From an uncultured Bacilli bacterium (GTDB taxonomy: Bacteria > Bacillota_I > Bacilli_A > RFN20 > CAG-631), in NCBI GenBank assembly GCA_934215405.1, contig CAKPZU010000010.1, positions 1-32,100 on the forward strand: a DNA stretch of 32,100 nt. Reading direction: 5' to 3'. The position numbers were made by a program, and so were the translations under genes. Positions 1 through 8,601 of this stretch are shown piece after piece (position 1 is the first letter of the stretch; every line of letters starts with the position of its first letter). The notes beneath the pieces are model-generated. The model searched no databases and had not been told where the DNA came from. It was given only the letters and a program-made list of their open reading frames with translations.

Positions 1-582
1 ATTTGTGCAACACCAAGCCTTGGTGACAAGCAAATAAATAGTATTCATACAATTAATGGTGTAACTATTAGTGATGTATTAGATACAAGCATGAAATCAT
101 ATATGAAAGTTACTGATCCTGATAAGGAAGTTGTTAGAAGTGTTGATGGAATTTTACTTGATGAAACAGCCTCATATGAACGTGATTATCAAATAAAATT
201 AGATAAATATGGCGATTATTTAATTTATTATTATGCAGTTGATAGCAATGAAAATGAAGCAGTTTATTCTTATGTAATAACAGTTACAGATACAACACCT
301 CCAGTTGTTACAATAATAAATCCACAAACTGAAGGAAGCGTTAATAAAGAAATAAATATAGCTTCAATTAGAATTAGTGATAATAGTAGTAAGACATTTA
401 CAATCTATGTTTGTGTAAAGGTACCAAATGGCAAGATTTACTCTCTTGTTAATGTTGATGAAACAATGATTGTTAGTAAATCATTTACTCCTCAAACAAT
501 AGGCAAATACACAATTTATTATTATGTAGAGGACGAATCAGGAAATACAAGCTGTGTTTCTTATGAAATAAACGTTAGATAG
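1..582 (+). CDS. Ig/cadherin-like surface protein, C-terminal part (partial)
   Basis: The reading frame is open from base 1 to a TAG at 580-582, so this is the last 193 codons of a larger protein whose start lies outside the window; the first internal ATG at 91 is not a convincing start. Two consecutive beta-sandwich-like repeats are visible, each ending in a pattern like 'GDYLIYYYAVDSNEN' or 'GKYTIYYYVEDESGN' followed by a short strand. This pattern is typical of bacterial Ig-like or cadherin-like domains of secreted proteins. No catalytic motif is visible. It lies 11 bases before the DUF4838 lipoprotein gene and probably shares its operon. It is probably extracellular. Exact domain family and function are not determined. 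Confidence 0.75.
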   Translation: MCATPSLGDKQINSIHTINGVTISDVLDTSMKSYMKVTDPDKEVVRSVDGILLDETASYERDYQIKLDKYGDYLIYYYAVDSNENEAVYSYVITVTDTTPPVVTIINPQTEGSVNKEINIASIRISDNSSKTFTIYVCVKVPNGKIYSLVNVDETMIVSKSFTPQTIGKYTIYYYVEDESGNTSCVSYEINVR

Positions 583-593
583 GAGGGAAGAAA

Positions 594-2582
594 ATGAAAA
601 AAATTATGGCACTTTTATTAAGTATAGCATCTCTTTTATCAATTAGTAGTTGTAATAATAGCAATACTGATTCTTCATCTAGCTTTGTTGACTCAACAAA
701 TCAAGAGCAAGAGTTTGATTTTTCTGGATCTAATACTAAATATAATAATCATGGTGATGTTAAAGGTTCAATTCATAAGCTAAATCAAACTGAAACAAAT
801 GATTATTTAATAAACAATGGCACTACATCATATAAAATTGTAATTGCTAACGATGCAAGAAATGAGATTATGGTTTATGTAAAGGATTTAATTGCTTTAT
901 TTAATGAAGCAACTAATATTACCCTTGAATATGTTTATGAAAAAGATTTTAAAGAAAATGATAAATTTATATCAATTGGTAATACATCTTTATTTAAAAA
1001 TAGTGGAATTACCTTAGATTATGATGAATTAAAATCTCAAGGCTATGTTATTAAAACAATAAACAAAGCAATTTATATGAATGGCTTTACAGATTCATCA
1101 TGTGCTTATGCTATTTATCAATTTTTAACTATGACTGTAAATTATGAATTCTACGGTCCAAATACTTATTATATTGATAAAAATGTAAGTAGCATAAAAT
1201 TAATGAATTATGATGTTGTTGATGCTCCAGATATTGAATATAGAATGACAAGCTATAACTTTGCTCAAGGCGCATCAGTAAGAAAATATCGTTTAACAAT
1301 TGAAGATGCCTTTATGTCAGTTAATGGTGTAAGATGGCATAATACCTTTGAATATTTTCCAAAGGCCACATATTTAGAAAGTAACCCAGAATGGTATTCA
1401 GATGATGGTACGCAGCTTTGCTACACAGCTCATGGAAATAAAAAATCACGTTTAAAAATGATTGAGCATGTAAGCGATGTTATTAAAGAATCTATGATAG
1501 CAAATCCTAGTAAAAATGTAATTACCTTTACTATTCAAGATAGCGATACATTTTGTAGCTGTACAACTTGTAAGAATAGTAAAATCAAATACAATGGAGC
1601 TAATTCAGCAGTAATTATTCAATTTTTAAATGAGGTTTCAAATAATATTAATAGTTGGTTTAAAGCTGAAGGAAAAGAATATGAACGTGATTTAAAAATA
1701 TTATTCTTTGCTTATTTATCAACAAATGTAGCGCCAGTAAATTATGATAGTAGCACTAATACATATTCTCCAGTTGATAGTAGTGTTGTTTGTAATGATG
1801 ATGTTTGTGTATTCTTTGCTGATATTAGAGGCGATTATACTCATTCATATTATGATGAAACATCAGCAAATGATATCTATATTAAAAATATGAAAGCTTG
1901 GACAAGTGTTAGTAAAACATTCTTCTTTTGGACATATTCAACTAATTTTAGATATTATTTAACTCCATATAATTCCTTTAATGCTATGCAAGAAACATAT
2001 AAATTTGCTGTTGAATGTAATACGGCTTATTTATATGATCAAGCCCAATATAATCAAGGCCAATCGGCAACTGGCTGGTCATTTTTAAAGGAATATTTAA
2101 CATCAAAGCTATTATGGAATGTTAATTTAAACCAAGATGCTTTAATAAATAATTTCTTTGCTAATTTTTATTCAAATGAAGCTTCTACTATAATGAAGCA
2201 ATTATTTGATGAATATCGCGTTTTAGCAACATATCAAACAGATGTTTTAGGATTTTCAGGAGCTAGTTCTATTTATCATAATGCTTTAAAATCAGAATAT
2301 TGGCCAAAGAACACCTTATTAAAATGGATTAATTTGTTTGATGATGCTTTAAAGGCAATTGAACCATTAAAGAAAAAGGATGTTGGAGCTTATCAAACTT
2401 ATTATAGTAACATTACATCAGAAAGAGTCGCTTATGTATATTTACTTCTTAAGATTTATAATGCTAGCTTATCAAATGATGAACTAACTTATTATAAGAA
2501 GTTGTTCCATGATGATGCTGAAGGAAATGGAATGATTTACGAAGGCGAAAATGGATCACTTATTTCCGATATTTTAAAATAG
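594..2582 (+). CDS. DUF4838 family lipoprotein, glycosidase-like
   Basis: A 662-residue secreted lipoprotein. The signal peptide ends in the lipobox I-S-S-C with the lipidated Cys at residue 20, followed by a Ser/Asn-rich linker. Residues about 75-205 resemble the alpha/beta domain found at the N-terminus of GH20 and alpha-glucuronidase enzymes. Residues about 210-520 resemble DUF4838, a TIM-barrel-like domain; the characteristic Cys cluster FCSCTTC is present (C321, C323, C326). The C-terminal part looks helical. DUF4838 proteins are often found near polysaccharide-degradation genes, but their activity is poorly defined, so no substrate is assigned. A strong Shine-Dalgarno sequence (AGGAGGG, 581-587) sets the start. 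The gene lies between other secreted-protein genes on the same strand, which supports a surface glycan role. Confidence 0.8.
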   Translation: MKKIMALLLSIASLLSISSCNNSNTDSSSSFVDSTNQEQEFDFSGSNTKYNNHGDVKGSIHKLNQTETNDYLINNGTTSYKIVIANDARNEIMVYVKDLIALFNEATNITLEYVYEKDFKENDKFISIGNTSLFKNSGITLDYDELKSQGYVIKTINKAIYMNGFTDSSCAYAIYQFLTMTVNYEFYGPNTYYIDKNVSSIKLMNYDVVDAPDIEYRMTSYNFAQGASVRKYRLTIEDAFMSVNGVRWHNTFEYFPKATYLESNPEWYSDDGTQLCYTAHGNKKSRLKMIEHVSDVIKESMIANPSKNVITFTIQDSDTFCSCTTCKNSKIKYNGANSAVIIQFLNEVSNNINSWFKAEGKEYERDLKILFFAYLSTNVAPVNYDSSTNTYSPVDSSVVCNDDVCVFFADIRGDYTHSYYDETSANDIYIKNMKAWTSVSKTFFFWTYSTNFRYYLTPYNSFNAMQETYKFAVECNTAYLYDQAQYNQGQSATGWSFLKEYLTSKLLWNVNLNQDALINNFFANFYSNEASTIMKQLFDEYRVLATYQTDVLGFSGASSIYHNALKSEYWPKNTLLKWINLFDDALKAIEPLKKKDVGAYQTYYSNITSERVAYVYLLLKIYNASLSNDELTYYKKLFHDDAEGNGMIYEGENGSLISDILK

Positions 2583-2595
2583 GAGTGGTAAGGCT

Positions 2596-4485
2596 ATGAA
2601 AAAAAATACGATTATAAAAGCTATTTCTTCAAGTGCTTTAATGATTTTAACATTAGCATTACTTAATAGTTGTAAAGAAAACAATATTAGTAGTAATAAC
2701 GAGAACTATAATATTTCATTTGTTGACTCATTTATTGAGCTTGATGCTTATGAAAGTAAAGAATTAATTATTAATAGTGATACAGATAATGTTTTATTTG
2801 TTGCTAATGATGAAAGTATAATAAAAATTGTCGATAATAAAATTGTTGCATTAAAGAAAGGTGAAACAAAAGTTGATGCTAAAGTTAATGGTAAAACTTA
2901 TGCCTCAATAGATGTTTATGTAAATGATGATTCAATGGTTCCTTTTTTAAAGACAGATGAAAAAACAGTAAATATTTTTACAGATTCAAGCTACGTGGTA
3001 ACGCCTAATGTAATATTTAAAGGAACTATACAAGATGCAACATATAAATATGATATTGCTAATGCAAGCATTGCTGCAGTTGATGAAAATGGAATGGTAA
3101 GTGGAGTTTCATATGGGAATACATTATTAACAATTACTGCTAGCTTCAATGGCTTTTCTGGTGATGATTATGAATTTTTAAAGGAGACAATAGAGGTTAA
3201 TGTTAGTGAAAATGTTATTATTCAGCTAAATGTTTCAAATAGTGAAATATTTAATAGTAATGTTACAATAGGTGGAATAAATTATACTAATGAAGCTACT
3301 TTATCTGGTGTTGTTAATATAAACAATAATATTAAAGATTTATTTGATGCTAATGTTGTATTAAAATCAAACGACGAAAATATTGCTTATATTAAAGATA
3401 ACAAGGTAATAGGTAAAACTATTGGAAATTGTAAAATTTATGCTGAATATACGACATCTAATGCTTCTTATACTTCAAATTACATTGATATTAATGTTAA
3501 TAAGCCTTTGATAAATGTAAAAGAAAATTTTGATATTGATATGTCATTATCTAAACTTTCATTAACAAATTCATTCTTAACTCAAAAGGATGAAGCTATT
3601 GAAAAGATATTTGATGAAAGCAATCAAGCAATGAATATTTATTTTGATGGTTCAATTAAAGGATATGATAATCTTGGTAAACAAACTTGGATTGTTGAAA
3701 CGAATTTATATAGATATAAACTAAATGTTGTTATAGCTTCAAAAATAATTACTAGTGCTAGTGAATTAAGAAAGCTTACTCAATATGCTAAAAATTTATT
3801 TAGAGGCTCAAAGGGTATAGTATCATTTGAAGGCTATTATATTTTAGGTTCAAACATTGATATGAATGGCCAAGCATTGCTTAAAAATGTCAGTGTGGAT
3901 TTTGGAGCAACATCTATTGATAATACTGGCTTTATTGGAACATTTGATGGTAGAGGATACACTATTTCAAATGCTGTTGTAAGTGCTGATAATGGTGGAC
4001 TATTTGGAACATTAAATAGAAGCTCAATAGTTGAAAATGTTTGCTTTAAAAATGCTAAAGTAACAGGTAAATCAGGCTTAATTTCATCATATTGTGGTGG
4101 AACAATAAAAAATTGCTATATTGAAGGAAGATTAGTTGGAAATGGAACAAAGGATGCTCAAAAATCATTGCTTTCAAGAACAATTCTTCAATCAAGTAAT
4201 ATTAATCATGTAATTATTAATTATTTAAATGCTAATGAAGAAGGAACTTATCAATCAGCAATTGGTACATTAGTAAATGCTAAAGAAGCTAACTTTGAAA
4301 GGGTCTTTGTGTTAAATACCACAGGTAAGGTAATTGGTACTGAAATTTTAAATGAATATCAAACGTTTACAAATGAAGAAAATGGACAATTTTTAACTTA
4401 TAAAGAATTGCGCCAAAGCAAAAAACTAACAGGCTTTAATAAATATTGGTCGTTTGGTGAAGCAGAAATAACTTTTTCTGCTTAA
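2596..4485 (+). CDS. Lipoprotein with Big2 domains and GLUG-like C-terminal repeats
   Basis: A 629-residue lipoprotein with signal peptide and lipobox L-N-S-C (Cys26). Residues about 40-112 form a clear bacterial Ig-like type 2 (Big2) pattern, including 'VALKKGETKV'. Further Big2-like units follow at about 115-205 and 210-305. The C-terminal third (about 385-560) carries short glycine-rich repeats of the type 'FIGTFDGRGYTISN' and 'GGLFGTLNRSSIVENV', which match the GLUG/beta-helix style of extracellular adhesins. There is no recognisable catalytic site. The start is 13 bases after the DUF4838 gene, with GGAG upstream. It is likely a cell-surface adhesion or glycan-contact protein. The specific ligand is unknown. 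Confidence 0.75.
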   Translation: MKKNTIIKAISSSALMILTLALLNSCKENNISSNNENYNISFVDSFIELDAYESKELIINSDTDNVLFVANDESIIKIVDNKIVALKKGETKVDAKVNGKTYASIDVYVNDDSMVPFLKTDEKTVNIFTDSSYVVTPNVIFKGTIQDATYKYDIANASIAAVDENGMVSGVSYGNTLLTITASFNGFSGDDYEFLKETIEVNVSENVIIQLNVSNSEIFNSNVTIGGINYTNEATLSGVVNINNNIKDLFDANVVLKSNDENIAYIKDNKVIGKTIGNCKIYAEYTTSNASYTSNYIDINVNKPLINVKENFDIDMSLSKLSLTNSFLTQKDEAIEKIFDESNQAMNIYFDGSIKGYDNLGKQTWIVETNLYRYKLNVVIASKIITSASELRKLTQYAKNLFRGSKGIVSFEGYYILGSNIDMNGQALLKNVSVDFGATSIDNTGFIGTFDGRGYTISNAVVSADNGGLFGTLNRSSIVENVCFKNAKVTGKSGLISSYCGGTIKNCYIEGRLVGNGTKDAQKSLLSRTILQSSNINHVIINYLNANEEGTYQSAIGTLVNAKEANFERVFVLNTTGKVIGTEILNEYQTFTNEENGQFLTYKELRQSKKLTGFNKYWSFGEAEITFSA

Positions 4486-4515
4486 CCTCATTTATATAAG
4501 GAAAGGAAAAATATT

Positions 4516-7017
4516 ATGAAAAAGAAATTATTAATTCTTACAGTTTTGGGATTAGTTATTGCTGGATGTAATAATAACAATAATTCTTCAATGGTAGAAG
4601 AATCATCAAGCAATAATAATTCAAGTGATGTTAAAGATTCATCATCAATTTATGATGGATCATCAAGTAGTAGTGAAGAATCATCTTCAGTTATTGAAGA
4701 GTCATCTTCAGTCATTGAAGAATCATCAAGCATTAGTGAAGAGCACACTCATAAATATAATGAAAATGGAATTTGTGAATGTGGTCAAAGTAAGCCAGGA
4801 ACTTATAAGGTTACAGTTGATGGCTCATTTGCTGATTGGCCAAGTGAGGTAAAAACTAAAAAGCTTGAAACATTTGGTGATGATACTCGTGGCTTTAGCG
4901 TAATGGCATTTACTGATGATAGCTATATGTTTAGTGCAGTATCTATTGTATCAACTTCAAATGTTATTGAAACTGTTGAAATAGTATATAAAGATGGTAA
5001 AAACATTAATATTTCATACGATAGTGAAAATAACAGCTATTTTGCAACTGGTGCTGAAGATAATGCAATTGTTACTTTCTATGTTACGCAAACCCTTGAT
5101 GCAAAAACAAATCTTTATACAACAAACTATGAATATATTTTAAATAAATCAGTACTTGCTGATGAAAATGGAAATGTTAAATGTGGCTTTGATGTAAACG
5201 TTCCAAATGAAGAATCAAAGGCTTCATATTCATCTGAACAAATTGCTTATTGGGTTTTATATGGAATAAATGCTTGGAGTACACCTGATTATGTTACAAT
5301 TACAAATAGTGGTATTAATCATAATCATATTTATGATTCAAATTATAAATGTATAATTTGTGGTGAAGAAAAAGGTCAATCAAATTATAAAATTACAGTA
5401 GATGGTGATATCTCTGATTGGTCAAAAGATGTTTTAAGTAGTGGTTTAGTAACTACAGATGGTGAAGAAAGACACTTTAAAGTATATGGTTTTATGGATG
5501 ATAACTATGTTTACATCTTTGCTTCAATTTCACACTATAGTGAGCATGTTGGAACATTTGAGGTTTTAGCTTTAGTTGATGGTGCTTGGAAGGAAAACTA
5601 TGTAATTAATAATGGAAGCACATATACTTATAATTCTAAAACGTTTGAAATGGGTAAGGTTAAAGAGTATGCAGATGATGAAACATTATTAAATGTTACT
5701 GATATTGAATTAGTATTAAATAAAGCTGATTTAATGCAAGGCGATGGTAGCGTTAAGCTTGGATTTTCATCTAATTTAAATAGTGAAACTAGTTCGGAAC
5801 TTGGTTTTTCTGATACTCAAGCTTCATGGTGGGTTTTAGGAAAAACAAATTCTTGGTCAGCAAGTGATCACTTTGAAATAACTACAGTTGGCATTAAACA
5901 TAAACATAAATATGATGCTAATGATAAGTGTTATTTCTGTGGAGAGGAAAAGCCAATTTCATATGCTATAACTGTAGATGGTGATAATAAGGATTGGCCA
6001 GCTAATGTATTAAATAATACTATTAAGACATATGGCGAAGAAAAAACTGGTTTTGAAGTAGCAGCATTTTTAGATGATAAATTCTATTATGTATATTCAA
6101 AAATAGTTTCAAAAACTAATAAGGTCAATTGTTTAGAAATACTAGCTAAAGGAAATAGTGCTGATATTTTAGTTAGATTAGATGATATTATTCCTGCAGG
6201 AGTTCTACAATATAAATGGACACAAAATTTAGTTGATGGCTTCTATATTACAACATTTGAACTTGTTATTGAAAAGAGTGTTGTAGCAAATACTGATGGA
6301 ACAGTTAAAGCAGCTTATGACGTCAACGTTGAAGAAAAATCAAAAGCATCTTTCTCTGATGATAATATTGCATACTGGAACATTGCAAAAACTAATGCTT
6401 GGAATGTAAATGACCATCTATTAGTTGATGCAAATGGTATTCATCATACACATAAATATGATGAAAATAACACTTGTATGTTCTGTGAAGAAAAGAAAGC
6501 AAATGAAACAATTACTGTTGATGGAAATAGTTTGGATTGGAATGCTGATGTATTAAATACTAAACTTGCATCAACTGGTAATGATAATCAATCATTTGAA
6601 GTTGTAAGCGTTGTTAAAGGCGATACTGTATATTTCTTTGTAACTTTAAAATGTAAATCAAATACACAAAATACATTATCTGTTGTATTTGATTGTGCTA
6701 CAGAATTTAAAGTTGTTTATAATGCAAATGGCTTAGAAAGTAAAACTGATAATGTAAAAGAAGCTGCCGCTATTGTAACTTTTGATGAAGCATTAAAGGT
6801 TTATGTTGCAAATGTTGAATTTGCAATTGCAAAGGATAGTATTACAAATACAAACAATCAAGTAAAGGTTGGTATTGATTGTTGGACTAGCGATGCTGAT
6901 GATAAGCTTGGATTTACTGTTGATGGTGTTCAAGCAATGTGGTGGTTAATTAATGGTCATAATTCTTGGGACGTTAATACAAACTTCGTTGTTACTGAAA
7001 ACGGAATTGCAAAATAA
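4516..7017 (+). CDS. Lipoprotein with four tandem CBM9-like modules
   Basis: An 833-residue lipoprotein: lipobox I-A-G-C (Cys18), a Ser/Glu/Asn-rich stalk (residues about 19-76), then four tandem units of about 182-193 residues starting at His77, His269, His462 and His644. Each unit opens with a short His/Cys linker (pattern H-x-H-x-Y, then C-x(1-2)-C about ten residues later). A domain beginning 'ITVDGDxxDW' follows and resembles carbohydrate-binding family 9 or related DOMON-type domains. No catalytic domain is visible. It is most likely a multivalent surface carbohydrate-binding protein. The CBM9 assignment rests on the 'VDG..DW' opening and the conserved Trp-rich ends (AYWVL, SWWVL, MWWLI), so it is moderately sure. 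The Shine-Dalgarno sequence is AAGGAAAGG at 4499-4507, and the gene is the last of its operon, before a terminator. Confidence 0.75.
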   Translation: MKKKLLILTVLGLVIAGCNNNNNSSMVEESSSNNNSSDVKDSSSIYDGSSSSSEESSSVIEESSSVIEESSSISEEHTHKYNENGICECGQSKPGTYKVTVDGSFADWPSEVKTKKLETFGDDTRGFSVMAFTDDSYMFSAVSIVSTSNVIETVEIVYKDGKNINISYDSENNSYFATGAEDNAIVTFYVTQTLDAKTNLYTTNYEYILNKSVLADENGNVKCGFDVNVPNEESKASYSSEQIAYWVLYGINAWSTPDYVTITNSGINHNHIYDSNYKCIICGEEKGQSNYKITVDGDISDWSKDVLSSGLVTTDGEERHFKVYGFMDDNYVYIFASISHYSEHVGTFEVLALVDGAWKENYVINNGSTYTYNSKTFEMGKVKEYADDETLLNVTDIELVLNKADLMQGDGSVKLGFSSNLNSETSSELGFSDTQASWWVLGKTNSWSASDHFEITTVGIKHKHKYDANDKCYFCGEEKPISYAITVDGDNKDWPANVLNNTIKTYGEEKTGFEVAAFLDDKFYYVYSKIVSKTNKVNCLEILAKGNSADILVRLDDIIPAGVLQYKWTQNLVDGFYITTFELVIEKSVVANTDGTVKAAYDVNVEEKSKASFSDDNIAYWNIAKTNAWNVNDHLLVDANGIHHTHKYDENNTCMFCEEKKANETITVDGNSLDWNADVLNTKLASTGNDNQSFEVVSVVKGDTVYFFVTLKCKSNTQNTLSVVFDCATEFKVVYNANGLESKTDNVKEAAAIVTFDEALKVYVANVEFAIAKDSITNTNNQVKVGIDCWTSDADDKLGFTVDGVQAMWWLINGHNSWDVNTNFVVTENGIAK
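4660..4743 (+). repeat. 21-base tandem repeat, four units (Ser/Glu stalk)
   Basis: Four consecutive 21-base units (4660-4680, 4681-4701, 4702-4722, 4723-4743) encode SSSSSEE, SSSVIEE, SSSVIEE and SSSISEE. The middle two differ at only two bases. They form the flexible, acidic stalk between the lipidated Cys and the first binding module. Such in-frame repeats can change copy number by slippage, which would alter stalk length without breaking the frame. Confidence 0.85.
4744..7014 (+). repeat. Four tandem protein modules (about 190 residues each)
   Basis: Module boundaries taken at the first His of each linker are 4744-5319, 5320-5898, 5899-6444 and 6445-7014. The DNA of the modules has diverged clearly, so this is an old duplication kept by selection rather than a recent expansion. 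Modules 1-3 each carry a helix-like segment before the Trp motif with the pattern 'S..A.YS..Q.A.W'. Module 4 diverges most at its Cys linker, which reads CMFCEEK in place of CxxCGEEK. Confidence 0.8.
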
Positions 7018-7038
7018 TTAATTAAATAAAGCATAATA

Positions 7039-7084
7039 AAAAGAATATTTATTAATAAGTAAAATTATTAGTAGATATTCTTTT
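7039..7084. terminator. Bidirectional intrinsic terminator
   Basis: A 20-base arm at 7039-7058 pairs with 7065-7084 around a 6-base loop; all positions pair, two of them as G-U wobbles. A-rich sequence on one side and T-rich on the other give a U-tract in both directions. It sits between the convergent genes ending at 7017 and 7092 and likely serves both. Confidence 0.75.
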
Positions 7085-7091
7085 CTTGTAT

Positions 7092-7559
7092 TTATTCTTC
7101 AGTATTGTTTAAATCAATATTTAAAAGTTCAATCATGTTTTTATATAATACGTCAAGGCTATTATATGTTTCTTGAAGTGTTATATTAGCAATAAAGCTA
7201 TTATAATCATATATAAATTTATAGCCTATAAAATTACTAATACTTATTTCATGATTATAATAATCAAAGTTTGTTTTGCTAACAAAGCTTTTAACTTTAA
7301 AGTAATTATCATCTATTTTTAGTGAATCTAAATTTATAATATGCTTTTCATCTATTTCAATAATTTCTTTTTCTTTATCTCTATAAGGTATAAAAATTAG
7401 ATATAAAGGTGTAGATATTTCCCTAATTTTCTCGATTTTTTTAATTCTTTTAAAAAACTTTCTTTCAATGGTATATATTTCGTTATGTAATCTTTCATAT
7501 TTAGCTAAGAAAACACTATTTAATATTTCACCATGATAGTAAAATTTAATTGTTACCAT
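7092..7559 (-). CDS. Hypothetical protein
   Basis: A 155-residue protein, Lys/Ile/Asn/Tyr-rich, with no signal peptide, no membrane segment and no motif that I recognise. A Lys-rich, probably helical stretch spans residues about 20-47, and the rest alternates beta-like strands. A good Shine-Dalgarno sequence (GAGGAA on the minus strand, 7568-7573, 8 bases before the ATG) and a shared terminator immediately downstream support a real gene. It is transcribed alone, convergent with the lipoprotein operon and divergent from uppS. It is likely cytoplasmic; function unknown. Confidence 0.6.
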   Translation of the reverse strand: MVTIKFYYHGEILNSVFLAKYERLHNEIYTIERKFFKRIKKIEKIREISTPLYLIFIPYRDKEKEIIEIDEKHIINLDSLKIDDNYFKVKSFVSKTNFDYYNHEISISNFIGYKFIYDYNSFIANITLQETYNSLDVLYKNMIELLNIDLNNTEE

Positions 7560-7872
7560 AAAATAATTTCCTCATATATTATTTACTTACCCTTTAAATA
7601 AGCAATATTTTAATAAATTTTCTTTTCATTAGCATCATATCATATTTCAATGAATACAGGTACAATGAATTAAGCTAATGAAATTATAATTATGTATATT
7701 TTTTATTTATAAATCAAAATGTAAAATAAAGAATTTATTTTAATATATAATTTGCCACTTATTTTTAAGACAATTAAATTATGTGTCATAATAAAATTAT
7801 ATTGACAATATTAATTGATAAATGCTTAAAATTTTGCTAAACTTAATATACTTACTTAAAAGGGGAATGAAT
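7560..7872. other. Divergent intergenic region, 313 bases
   Basis: No gene is seen between the hypothetical protein and uppS. It holds a perfect 10-base inverted repeat (TTTCATTAGC 7624-7633; GCTAATGAAA 7674-7683, 40 bases apart) enclosing two direct copies of CAATGAAT (7648-7655 and 7663-7670). Farther on there is a consensus -35 hexamer TTGACA at 7802-7807, but no good -10 follows at the usual spacing. A weaker pair, TTAAGA then CATAAT near 7765-7793, is another candidate promoter. The uppS promoter is therefore not settled. Confidence 0.5.
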
Positions 7873-8601
7873 ATGAGTATATTAAATAAAACTACTTTAA
7901 AAATACCTACTCATTTAGCAATAATTTTAGATGGTAATGGAAGATGGGCCTTAAAGCGTCATCTTAAAAGAACCATGGGCCATAAGGTTGGTGCTGAAAC
8001 AATGAGAGAAATTATTGATTATTCATTTTCTTTAGGGGTAAAAGTATTATCTTTATATTGCTTTTCAACAGAAAACTGGAAAAGAGATAAAGAAGAGGTA
8101 GATTATTTATTTACTCTTCCAATTATTTATTTTGATAAATATATTGATTCAATGGTAAATAAAGGTATTAAGGTTATCTTTTCTGGTGATATTAGTAAGC
8201 TTCCAAATAAAACAATGCTAGCTTGTGATAGGGCTTTATTAAAAACAAAGAATTGTAATAAGTATATTTTGAATATTTGCTTAAATTATGGCTCTCATGA
8301 TGAAATAGTTAGAGCTTGTAAGCTAATAGCAAATGAAGTAGAACATAAACAGATTTCTATAAATGATATAAATGAAAAAACAATACAAGATCATTTATAT
8401 AGCAAGGATTTACCAAATATTGATTTTTTAATAAGAACAAGCAATGAAAAAAGATTATCAAATTTTATGCTTTGGCAAGCTTCTTATGCTGAATTATATT
8501 TTACGAAAACATTATGGCCAGCATTTACTAAAAGATGCTTAATAAAGGCATTAAAGGATTATTCAAAAAGAGATAGAAGATTTGGAGGTGTTAAAAAATG
8601 A
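7873..8601 (+). CDS. uppS: Isoprenyl transferase (undecaprenyl diphosphate synthase)
   Basis: This cytoplasmic cis-prenyltransferase condenses isopentenyl-PP units onto farnesyl-PP to make the lipid carrier for cell-wall synthesis. From ATG 7873 the product has 242 residues, a normal family length. Key motifs are present: LDGNGRWA with catalytic Asp20, the STENWKR segment, and near the C-terminus IRTSNEKRLSNF followed by ELYF; the usual Gly in IRTSGE is Asn here. The frame could start at 7822 or 7867, but AGGGG at 7861-7865 is 7 bases from 7873 and nearly touches 7867, so 7873 is preferred. It heads an operon and its TGA overlaps the ATG of cdsA. Confidence 0.93.
   Translation: MSILNKTTLKIPTHLAIILDGNGRWALKRHLKRTMGHKVGAETMREIIDYSFSLGVKVLSLYCFSTENWKRDKEEVDYLFTLPIIYFDKYIDSMVNKGIKVIFSGDISKLPNKTMLACDRALLKTKNCNKYILNICLNYGSHDEIVRACKLIANEVEHKQISINDINEKTIQDHLYSKDLPNIDFLIRTSNEKRLSNFMLWQASYAELYFTKTLWPAFTKRCLIKALKDYSKRDRRFGGVKK

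Noticed and set aside
4681..4743. CRISPR-like repeats
   Set aside because: The 21-base units are contiguous with no spacers and keep a protein reading frame.
7822..7872. Longer uppS reading frame starting at ATG 7822
   Set aside because: There is no ribosome site before 7822, and the added 17 residues are not part of the family. AGGGG at 7861-7865 fits ATG 7873.
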